Positions 1 to 4,876 of a DNA stretch of 5,963 bases are shown piece by piece. The first letter of the stretch is position 1; the number at the start of each line of letters is the position of its first letter. The position numbers and the translations under genes are program-made. This DNA is from Nostocaceae cyanobacterium CSSed10_463m (lineage in GTDB: Bacteria; Cyanobacteriota; Cyanobacteriia; Cyanobacteriales; Nostocaceae): NCBI GenBank assembly GCA_003556955.1, contig PWQB01000159.1:1-5963 (forward strand), written 5' to 3'. The notes beneath the pieces were generated by a model, which saw only the letters and a list, made by a program, of their open reading frames with translations, was not told the DNA's origin and made no database searches.

Positions 1-52
1 GGCGGGTTTATTAAAATTATTATTGGTAATTGAACATATCTGTAAACCCGCC
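1..52. repeat. Possible end of an interspersed inverted-repeat element
   Basis: A perfect 10-bp inverted repeat is seen: GGCGGGTTTA at 1-10 and TAAACCCGCC at 43-52, separated by 32 AT-rich bases. The left arm starts at the first base of the window, so the element may extend further left. GC-rich arms of this AAACCCGCCCC type resemble a family of short interspersed repeats that I recall from Nostoc intergenic regions; this is memory, not a search. It lies downstream of the leftward YqgF-like gene and could also fold in that transcript, but a U-tract cannot be checked because the sequence ends. Confidence 0.45.
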
Positions 53-59
53 CCTATCC

Positions 60-90
60 ACTCAGCACTCAGCACTCAAGACTCAGCACT
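60..90. repeat. Heptamer short tandem repeat (STRR-like)
   Basis: Tandem 7-bp units are seen: ACTCAGC at 60-66, ACTCAGC at 67-73, the variant ACTCAAG at 74-80, ACTCAGC at 81-87, and a partial ACT at 88-90. Short tandemly repeated heptamers are characteristic of heterocystous cyanobacteria. The array overlaps the 3' end of the leftward YqgF-like gene: the TGA stop (76-78) and the last few codons are written in repeat sequence, so the C-terminus of that protein was probably set by repeat insertion or expansion. Confidence 0.8.
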
Positions 91-522
91 CTCTGTGAGG
101 CGATTTAAGTATCTTTCAATTAAGAGGAGGGCAACTATGTCGTCTATGGGTCTTGGTGGCTGTCTCATTCCCTGTGGCAAGAGTTTTGTTAGCCCTTTGG
201 GTGGATACATCTGCCAGTAGCGATCGCGTGCTTCTAAGGTGCTGTAACGTTCGTCTACTAAAATGATACTGAGCTGCTCTACTAATGTTTCTCGTAGTTG
301 CTGTTTCCACTGTTTTGAGGTGGTTTGGTTCCCCATGACCAATAAGGATACAGGAAACTGTTGACGCAGTGTCTCAATGGTGGCGATCGCCTTTTGTGCA
401 GTCACAACTTGGTGATAGTACAATTGTCGGTCTAGTCCCATGACTGCTAAACCACACTTATCCTTACCGGGATCGAAGCCTAAGATGACTGGTTGTGTTG
501 GTGAAAATTCACTAAAAGTCAT
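76..522 (-). CDS. YqgF/RuvX-like RNase H-fold protein (putative nuclease or resolvase)
   Basis: This 148-residue protein has the signatures of the YqgF/RuvX branch of the RNase H fold. It shows a first-strand ILGFDPG with Asp17 (D-x-G), a central LVDERYSTLEAR with Glu91 that parallels the DERLTT motif of YqgF, and a C-terminal PIDDIVALLLIERYL with Asp127/Asp128. These acidic residues would form the metal-binding triad. Family members process pre-16S rRNA ends or act on Holliday junctions. The usual K-R-I-G after the D-x-G motif is replaced by KDKCG, so it is a divergent member and the substrate is uncertain. I chose the ATG at 522; a TTG at 546 would add eight residues ahead of the fold, and neither has a clear ribosome-binding site. 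It follows the DUF3084 gene on the same strand after 74 nt, so cotranscription is plausible. The last residues (ESAES) come from a tandem repeat. Confidence 0.8.
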   Translation of the reverse strand: MTFSEFSPTQPVILGFDPGKDKCGLAVMGLDRQLYYHQVVTAQKAIATIETLRQQFPVSLLVMGNQTTSKQWKQQLRETLVEQLSIILVDERYSTLEARDRYWQMYPPKGLTKLLPQGMRQPPRPIDDIVALLLIERYLNRLTESAES

Positions 523-596
523 AAAAATACAGTTAAATTCTACCAATATGTTTATTTAATTATTCTTAATATTCGGCTATATTGTTATTTTTATTT

Positions 597-2003
597 TTAG
601 GTGCTAAAAACCACTACCCCATTAAAAATTGCTAAGAGCTTAATTCTTAAAGGGCCTGCTGTATAAGTATCCTCCCTGGCGATCGCTTTAATTTCTAATG
701 GTTGATCATACTGCCTTAATTGTAAGAAAAACCGCAGGTGAGTCCCTTCTCGTAACACACCCTCAACAATTCCGGCATTCCGCGCTCGAAATTCCGAAGC
801 AGAAATCAGCAAATCGAGTCTCTGGGATAATTGAAAAGGTGTCATAGTTTTGGGATCAGCAGTAGTTGTAGCTAGTACCTCGCCTTGAGAAAAAACTAGT
901 TGATTTCGGGCTGCATCTGCAAAAAATTCTATTTGGTTTTCTCCCCGCACGTAATTACCAGCCGAGAAGATTCGCACAACGTATTCTCTACCATCGTTAA
1001 TCTGTTGACTTAGTTGCTCTATTCTTTCTGGGGTAACCCGTAGAAGCTCTTTATTTGTGGGGGTTTCACCGGGTTCAGTTAATTGAATGTTGGCATTTCG
1101 GTTAGCTATTTGCAACAGTTGGATGATTGCTTGACGAGCTGCGCTGGCTTGATTCACCCGAACCACATCCGCCGCCAAAACTTGATTACGAACCAATGCC
1201 AGTTTACCTAAGCGCAGGTCACGGTATGATTGATAAAATTTTTCTAGCCTTGCTACTTCTTGTTCTAAATAATTCTGTTCTCTTTCCAATTCTTTGAGGC
1301 GAGATTCCCTAGTGGCTATCACTTGCTCTCGTGAAGCAATTTCTTGATTGCGTTTTTTGATTAGTCCATCTAGTTGGGCAATTTGGCGATCGCGCTTGTT
1401 AATAGCTGTCTTAGCTTCGTCAATGGCTGTTTTAGCTTCTGCATACAGTCGTTTTCTTTCTGCCCTGAGTTCTTCAATAGCCCCCTGCAATGTCTCTCTT
1501 TCGTCATAAACGCTTTGCAGTTCAGTTAAGGCTCGTTGATACTGACTAACTACCTCACCTAACTGATTTTGGGTACGTTTGAGTTGAGTTTGTGTTGCTT
1601 CTTGTTTAGTGTTAGCCGCTTGCAAGGATTTGTTAATTACCTGTAATTCTCGCTGTGCCTGGATTTGCTCAGTTCTAGCTGTGCTTAACTCAATCTCTAC
1701 GTTACTTTTTTGTGTTTCGGCAATTTTTAGCTGTTCTCGCTGGTTTCTCAAGTCTTTTTGAATATCTTCTAGCTCAAACACCCCTTGCCGCAATCCTTCA
1801 TCAGCTGCAAATAAGATTCCTAATGTTGATGCGGAAATTAACCCACCAGTAAAAATAGTTACCAGTACAGCCGTTTTTTTAGGGCGTAAGTTAAACAGTG
1901 AGAGGCGTGCTTTGCCAACTCGTGTGCCAATGCGATCGCCCACGGTGGCAATTACGCCCCCCAAAATTAACATTGCTGCTATCAGGATGTACCCGGTTGT
2001 CAT
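597..2003 (-). CDS. DUF3084-type membrane-anchored coiled-coil protein, function unknown
   Basis: This 468-residue protein fits the cyanobacterial DUF3084 family in architecture and length. Two hydrophobic helices are visible at about residues 4-20 and 44-66, joined by a short basic linker (GKARLSLFNLRPKK). A long charged coiled coil rich in E, Q, K and R follows at about 74-260, then a globular C-terminal domain of about 200 residues ending in GVVVFST. With two membrane passes at the N-terminus, the coiled coil and tail would lie on the same side as the N-terminus; a basic inter-helix linker would favour a cytoplasmic loop and hence an outward tail, but this is only inference. No catalytic motif is seen. 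The ATG at 2003 fits, since the first helix starts almost at once; the ribosome-binding site is weak. It lies between ntcA and the YqgF-like gene on the same strand. The coiled coil contains a heptad duplication (EAKTAID/EAKTAIN). The role is unknown. Confidence 0.82.
   Translation of the reverse strand: MTTGYILIAAMLILGGVIATVGDRIGTRVGKARLSLFNLRPKKTAVLVTIFTGGLISASTLGILFAADEGLRQGVFELEDIQKDLRNQREQLKIAETQKSNVEIELSTARTEQIQAQRELQVINKSLQAANTKQEATQTQLKRTQNQLGEVVSQYQRALTELQSVYDERETLQGAIEELRAERKRLYAEAKTAIDEAKTAINKRDRQIAQLDGLIKKRNQEIASREQVIATRESRLKELEREQNYLEQEVARLEKFYQSYRDLRLGKLALVRNQVLAADVVRVNQASAARQAIIQLLQIANRNANIQLTEPGETPTNKELLRVTPERIEQLSQQINDGREYVVRIFSAGNYVRGENQIEFFADAARNQLVFSQGEVLATTTADPKTMTPFQLSQRLDLLISASEFRARNAGIVEGVLREGTHLRFFLQLRQYDQPLEIKAIAREDTYTAGPLRIKLLAIFNGVVVFST
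1402..1443. repeat. In-frame 21-bp direct duplication in the coiled-coil region
   Basis: Two adjacent 21-bp units, 1402-1422 and 1423-1443, agree at 17 of 21 positions. On the minus strand they encode the near-identical heptads EAKTAID and EAKTAIN (around residues 189-202 of the DUF3084 protein). The unit is exactly three heptads of bases, that is seven codons, so the duplication keeps both the reading frame and the coiled-coil register. Confidence 0.75.
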
Positions 2004-2086
2004 CTTCAGCTACCGTTCACGCAGTGTGTCGGAGGCATAATGCTTCCAGATACAGCCTACTACTTTCATTCATTAACTTTTGACAC

Positions 2087-2130
2087 TCCACTATAAAAAC
2101 AGTGGAATTTTACAAAGATTTTACTTTGTA
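2087..2130. repeat. Two consecutive perfect inverted repeats upstream of the DUF3084 gene
   Basis: The first is TCCACT (2087-2092), an 8-nt spacer, and AGTGGA (2101-2106). The second, starting five bases later, is TACAAAG (2111-2117), a 6-nt spacer, and CTTTGTA (2124-2130). A weaker third, CCCA/TGGG at 2134-2146, follows. They lie 84-143 nt upstream of the DUF3084 start. They could be operator sites, RNA hairpins in the leader, or remnants of a repeat; the sequence alone does not decide. Confidence 0.5.
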
Positions 2131-2190
2131 TATCCCAATTAATGGGGTTCCCTGGCATAATCTGCGGGAAAAACAAGGTAGAGTATTTTT

Positions 2191-2230
2191 TCCTTCAACC
2201 TGATAACGGTTCACGGGTAAGCTTGAAGGA
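2191..2230. repeat. 8-bp inverted repeat downstream of ntcA
   Basis: TCCTTCAA at 2191-2198 and TTGAAGGA at 2223-2230 form a perfect inverted repeat with a 24-nt loop. In the ntcA transcript (leftward) the stem would be followed by A residues, not U, so it does not look like a rho-independent terminator in that direction. It could still protect a 3' end or be a repeat remnant. Confidence 0.4.
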
Positions 2231-2279
2231 CTTTGCTTACACCCTGATTTTACTACATTTGAGGGAACTCCCAGGGCTG

Positions 2280-2951
2280 TTAAGTGAACTGTCTACTTAA
2301 GCTAACAGGTTTATGCACGGTAATCTTCTTTTTGTGGATAGAAATCATCTGTTTCTCGCGCAAGTCCCCTAGTAAGCGAGTCACAGTCACACGAGTTGAT
2401 CCAATTGCTTCAGCGATCGCCTGATGAGATAACTTCAGATCAATGGTAATCCCATCTGCACAAGGAACCCCAAAATCACGACAAAGAATTAACAGAAAAC
2501 TCACCAATCTCGAACCCATATCCCGGTGCGCTAAGGTTTCAATCATCATCTCTGTTTGGAGAATCCGCGAAGAAAGGCCTCGCAGCATCAACATTGATAA
2601 TTCTGGATTTTCCTTAAACGCTTGCTCTACCTGTTCAATTGGCGCTGACAGTAACTCTACAGGTGTAAATGCCACTGCATGGTAAAACCTATCGGACTTA
2701 TTTCCCGTCAGTAACGACAACACACCAAAAACACTATTTTCCCGCAGCAGTGCTACCGTTATTTCCTCTCCTGCTTCATACACCCTGGAGAGCTTCACAG
2801 CACCCTTCAAGAGGAAATAAACTCGTTCAGCAGGATCGCCGGGAAAAAATATTGTTTTATTGCGTTCAAAGGTTTCTACAACTGGAGGAAATGCCCCAGT
2901 TGCCATCTGGCGAAATACATTTGCTAGGGCTTTATCTTGTGTCACGATCAT
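2280..2951 (-). CDS. ntcA: Global nitrogen regulator NtcA
   Basis: NtcA is a CRP-family transcription factor that binds 2-oxoglutarate and activates nitrogen-assimilation and heterocyst genes in cyanobacteria. The 223 residues match the family length and the well-known N-terminus [16 protein letters not shown]. The effector domain (about 1-115) has the cyclic-nucleotide-like beta-roll with [16 protein letters not shown]. The dimerisation helix is about 116-145, and the DNA-binding winged helix follows, with its helix-turn-helix at about 174-197 ([20 protein letters not shown]). Residues reported to contact 2-oxoglutarate in NtcA are present: the FGVL stretch 75-78, Arg88, Arg129 and Glu134. 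I chose the ATG at 2951; an upstream TTG at 2969 would add six residues not found in known NtcA, and a purine-rich ribosome-binding site lies between them. An NtcA box upstream points to autoregulation. The gene is intact and is divergent from fabI. Confidence 0.98.
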   Translation of the reverse strand: MIVTQDKALANVFRQMATGAFPPVVETFERNKTIFFPGDPAERVYFLLKGAVKLSRVYEAGEEITVALLRENSVFGVLSLLTGNKSDRFYHAVAFTPVELLSAPIEQVEQAFKENPELSMLMLRGLSSRILQTEMMIETLAHRDMGSRLVSFLLILCRDFGVPCADGITIDLKLSHQAIAEAIGSTRVTVTRLLGDLREKQMISIHKKKITVHKPVSLSRQFT

Positions 2952-2963
2952 CTCCCTTCCCCT
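2952..2963 (-). promoter_or_regulatory. Ribosome-binding site of ntcA
   Basis: On the minus strand the bases just before the ATG read AGGGGAAGGGAG. AGGGG sits seven bases from the start codon and is the best Shine-Dalgarno match in this window; the other genes show almost none. It supports the ATG at 2951 over the upstream TTG at 2969, whose codons would overlap this site. Confidence 0.65.
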
Positions 2964-3039
2964 ACCCAATGCCGGAAAAACAAAAACTGATTACCTAACA
3001 ATACACCTGAAAAATCAATAAAGCACCGTCAACCTTTCT

Positions 3040-3053
3040 GTACATTCCTATAC
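3040..3053 (-). promoter_or_regulatory. NtcA-binding box upstream of ntcA
   Basis: The minus strand reads GTATAGGAATGTAC, an exact match to the NtcA consensus GTA-N8-TAC. Its centre (3046.5) is about 95 nt before the ntcA ATG. Class II NtcA promoters place the box about 41.5 nt before the start of transcription, which predicts a start near 3005, about 54 nt upstream of the ATG. A possible -10, TTTATT at 3022-3017, is a poor match and rather close to the box. Autoregulation of ntcA is established in Anabaena; that this box mediates it here is inference. Confidence 0.8.
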
Positions 3054-3079
3054 TCAAAGCCAAAAGTTCACAGTTATTT

Positions 3080-3093
3080 GTTCATCATGATAC
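3080..3093 (-). promoter_or_regulatory. Possible second, imperfect NtcA box
   Basis: The minus strand reads GTATCATGATGAAC, which is GTA-N8-AAC, one base off the consensus GTA-N8-TAC. Its centre lies exactly 40 bp from the centre of the perfect box, about four helical turns. It could be a second NtcA site or a chance match in AT-rich DNA. Confidence 0.35.
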
Positions 3094-3242
3094 ATAATTT
3101 TTGATGTTTTTAGCGAGTAGTTGTTATAAGTTCTTGCACAGTTGTGGTCATCAGGTTTTTGAGCAAAAGATTCACGATATCTTGAGAATATCTTCAGGAT
3201 TATCTGGAGAAACTTTGCACAAAAAAGTTTCCCTAGTCATCA

Positions 3243-3254
3243 TTTTTGCAAAAA
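3243..3254. repeat. 12-bp palindrome upstream of fabI
   Basis: TTTTTGCAAAAA is a perfect 12-bp palindrome about 75 nt before the fabI start. It lies within a partly symmetric CATTTTTGCAAAAAATG. It could be an operator or curved DNA, but A/T runs form such palindromes easily. Confidence 0.3.
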
Positions 3255-3326
3255 ATGTGCAGAACCAAGACAAACTAGCCTCAGATTCTAGTATGCTCCT
3301 AATGATTGATCACATTCATAATTTAT

Positions 3327-4103
3327 ATGCTGAATCTGACTGGAAAAAATGCCTTAGTTACAGGGATTGCCAACAACCGCTCCATAGCCTGGGGGATTGC
3401 TCAACAACTGCATCAAGCTGGAGCTAACTTAGGTATTACCTACTTGCCAGATGAGCGAGGCAAGATGGAGAAAAAAGTAGCGGAGTTGGTGGAACCTCTC
3501 AACCCCAGTTTATTTGTTCCCTGTAACGTCCAAGATGACGCACAAATTGAATCTACCTTTGCATCTGTCCGGGAGAAGTGGGGAAAATTAGATATCCTGA
3601 TTCATTGTTTAGCTTTCGCTAACAGAGACGATTTGACTGGTGATTTTAGCCAAACTTCCCGTTCTGGTTTCAAAACTGCCTTAGAAATCAGCACTTACTC
3701 ATTAGTGCAGTTAAGCGGTGCGGCCAAACCCTTGATGACAGAAGGAGGAAGCATTATCACTTTGACATATTTGGGTGGCGTAAAAGCAATTCCTAACTAC
3801 AACGTCATGGGAGTAGCGAAAGCTGGTTTAGAATCTAGTGTACGTTATTTGGCTGCTGAACTGGGACCACAAAACATTCGGGTAAATGCCATTTCCGCCG
3901 GCCCAATCCGCACATTAGCCTCTTCAGCAGTGGGCGGAATTTTAGATATGATTCACCATGTAGAAGAAGTAGCTCCCCTGCGACGCACTGTGACGCAACA
4001 AGAAGTAGGCAATACTGCTGCCTTCTTATCTAGCGATTTAGCTAGTGGCATTACAGGACAAGTTTTATACGTAGATGCAGGCTATGAAATAATGGGAATG
4101 TAG
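3327..4103 (+). CDS. fabI: Enoyl-[acyl-carrier-protein] reductase (NADH), FabI
   Basis: FabI carries out the last reduction of each fatty acid elongation cycle, reducing trans-2-enoyl-ACP with NADH in the cytoplasm. The 258 residues are the usual family length. The N-terminal nucleotide-binding motif is the FabI-type GIANNRSIAWGIA (13-25), not the TGxxxGxG of ordinary short-chain dehydrogenases. Asp/Val of CNVQDD (66-71) lies where the adenine ring is held. The active site shows LTYLG with Tyr148, then Tyr158 and Lys165 in YNVMGVAK (Y-x6-K). ISAGPIRTLAS (189-199) is the conserved substrate-loop segment, and the C-terminus ends GYEIMGM. I chose the ATG at 3327, which gives MLNLTGKNALVTG; an upstream TTG at 3306 would add seven unlikely residues. 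No Shine-Dalgarno is visible. It is divergent from ntcA and is followed 91 nt later by hisB, with a repeat between them. Confidence 0.97.
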   Translation: MLNLTGKNALVTGIANNRSIAWGIAQQLHQAGANLGITYLPDERGKMEKKVAELVEPLNPSLFVPCNVQDDAQIESTFASVREKWGKLDILIHCLAFANRDDLTGDFSQTSRSGFKTALEISTYSLVQLSGAAKPLMTEGGSIITLTYLGGVKAIPNYNVMGVAKAGLESSVRYLAAELGPQNIRVNAISAGPIRTLASSAVGGILDMIHHVEEVAPLRRTVTQQEVGNTAAFLSSDLASGITGQVLYVDAGYEIMGM

Positions 4104-4113
4104 TCATTAGTCA
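4101..4113. repeat. Short heptamer repeat at the fabI stop codon
   Basis: TAGTCAT at 4101-4107 is followed by TAGTCA at 4108-4113, a heptamer repeated nearly twice. The fabI stop codon TAG (4101-4103) is the start of the first unit. AGTCATT-type heptamer runs are, from memory, common in Nostoc intergenic DNA; two copies alone are weak evidence. Confidence 0.4.
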
Positions 4114-4123
4114 ATCAATTTTG

Positions 4124-4180
4124 GATTTTGGATTTGCGATTTTAGATTGCAGTTCAATCCAAAATCTCAAATTTCAAATC
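4124..4180. repeat. AT-rich fold-back repeat between fabI and hisB
   Basis: Left arm 4124-4149 and right arm 4155-4180 are 26 bases each and pair at 21 of 26 positions, plus two possible G-U pairs, around the 5-nt loop CAGTT. The arms are built from rough 8-nt units such as GATTTTGG and AAATCTCA. I recall this GATTTTGGATTTT.../...AAATCCAAAATC style as a repeat scattered through Nostoc genomes. It fills most of the fabI-hisB gap and ends 14 nt before the hisB ATG. No T-tract follows, so it is not a standard terminator. Confidence 0.75.
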
Positions 4181-4194
4181 TTAAATCTCCAATT

Positions 4195-4842
4195 ATGCAA
4201 ACAAGCGATACCTTCGGTCAGGACTCCGTTCAACGCCTGAATTTGACTCAAACTGCTCGTGTTGCCTCTGTTCATCGCACCACCGGCGAAACTGATATAA
4301 AAGTTACGATCAATTTGGATGGTACAGGTATCTGCACAGCAGCTACCGGGATTCCGTTTTTGGATCATATGTTGCATCAAATTTCCTCTCACGGGCTGAT
4401 TGATTTAAATGTCCAAGCTCAGGGGGACTGGGAAATTGATGACCACCATACGAATGAAGATGTGGGTATCACTTTAGGGCAAGCTTTTAGTCAAGCTCTA
4501 GGTAATAGAAAGGGTATTGTTCGTTTTGGGAATTTTCTCGCACCATTGGATGAAGCTTTAGTGCAAGTGGCGCTGGATTTTTCTGGTAGACCTCATCTGA
4601 GCTATGGTTTGCAAATTCCTACTCAGCGAGTGGGAACTTATGACACTCAGTTAGTCCGGGAATTTTTTGTCGCCTTGGTTAACCATAGCCAAATGACACT
4701 ACACATTCGCCAATTAGATGGCATTAACTCCCATCATATTATTGAGGCGACGTTTAAAGCTTTTGCGAGGGCTACCCGCATGGCGGTGGAAATTGACCCC
4801 CGTCGTGCTGGTACAATTCCCAGTTCTAAGGGTATCCTATAG
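4195..4842 (+). CDS. hisB: Imidazoleglycerol-phosphate dehydratase, HisB
   Basis: HisB dehydrates imidazole glycerol phosphate to imidazole acetol phosphate, a mid-pathway step of histidine synthesis. This is the single-function form of 215 residues, without the phosphatase domain fused in enterobacteria. The manganese-binding histidine and glutamate motifs are all present: [13 protein letters not shown] (55-67), [10 protein letters not shown] (82-91) and [16 protein letters not shown] (178-193), the first two HxxxE/HHxxED elements belonging to the two similar halves of the fold. The C-terminus [15 protein letters not shown] is typical. I chose the ATG at 4195, giving MQTSD, because the longer frame from a TTG at 4147 starts inside the fold-back repeat and has no family counterpart. 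The first 20 residues are variable; homology begins near [14 protein letters not shown]. No Shine-Dalgarno is visible. The gene lies away from other his genes, which is common in cyanobacteria. Confidence 0.97.
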   Translation: MQTSDTFGQDSVQRLNLTQTARVASVHRTTGETDIKVTINLDGTGICTAATGIPFLDHMLHQISSHGLIDLNVQAQGDWEIDDHHTNEDVGITLGQAFSQALGNRKGIVRFGNFLAPLDEALVQVALDFSGRPHLSYGLQIPTQRVGTYDTQLVREFFVALVNHSQMTLHIRQLDGINSHHIIEATFKAFARATRMAVEIDPRRAGTIPSSKGIL

Positions 4843-4876
4843 GATGTGAATAAAAAAGAAATCACTGAGTCACTCA

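Larger units (their letters stand above)
2004..2279. other. 276-nt spacer between ntcA and the DUF3084 gene, rich in inverted repeats
   Basis: No open frame here looks real. It must hold the 3' end of the ntcA transcript and probably a promoter for the DUF3084 gene. Four inverted repeats are visible: 2087-2106, 2111-2130, 2134-2146 and 2191-2230. None is followed by a convincing T-tract on the minus strand, so I call no intrinsic terminator for ntcA. A TATAGT at 2095-2090 (minus strand) could be a -10 element for the DUF3084 gene, but no good -35 is present. Bases 2012-2043 resemble a degenerate copy of a Nostoc interspersed repeat (TTCACGCAGTGTGTC type). Confidence 0.55.
2952..3326. promoter_or_regulatory. 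Divergent ntcA/fabI promoter region
   Basis: This 375-nt region carries the promoters of both divergent genes and no credible gene. On the ntcA side there is a perfect NtcA box at 3040-3053, a one-mismatch box at 3080-3093, and a TATCAT at 3092-3087 (minus strand) that could be a -10 for an additional upstream start. ntcA of Anabaena PCC 7120 is known to use several transcription starts, two of them NtcA-dependent, which fits a long leader here. On the fabI side candidates are weak: TATGCT at 3292-3297, and CATAAT at 3317-3322, which lies too close to the start codon unless the mRNA is leaderless. An imperfect dyad (GATAT/ATATC) lies at 3176-3192. Confidence 0.7.

Noticed and set aside
60..90. 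CRISPR array
   Set aside because: The units are 7 bp with no spacers, which is a tandem heptamer repeat.
23..220. Rightward open frame of 65 residues through the heptamer repeat
   Set aside because: It reads through repeats and then antisense to the YqgF-like gene, with no coding signature.
2191..2230. Intrinsic terminator of ntcA
   Set aside because: The inverted repeat is followed by A residues in the leftward transcript and has a large loop, so it does not meet the terminator pattern.
2952..2969. TTG start for a longer NtcA (six extra residues)
   Set aside because: Known NtcA proteins begin [13 protein letters not shown], and the purine-rich ribosome-binding site occupies these codons.
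2669..2998. Rightward open frame of 109 residues opposite the ntcA 5' end
   Set aside because: It is antisense to ntcA, whose protein is unmistakable, and has low-complexity composition and no family features.
3101..3427. Rightward open frame of 108 residues across the ntcA/fabI intergenic region
   Set aside because: It runs into fabI in another frame, has no recognisable domain or ribosome-binding site, and lies over the promoter region. Its C-terminal part is merely fabI read out of frame.
4147..4194. TTG start for a longer HisB
   Set aside because: The extra 16 residues are translated repeat sequence, and the family start is at the ATG at 4195.
4174..4392. Leftward open frame of 72 residues opposite hisB
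   Set aside because: It is a shadow of the hisB 5' end with no start signal or recognisable content.
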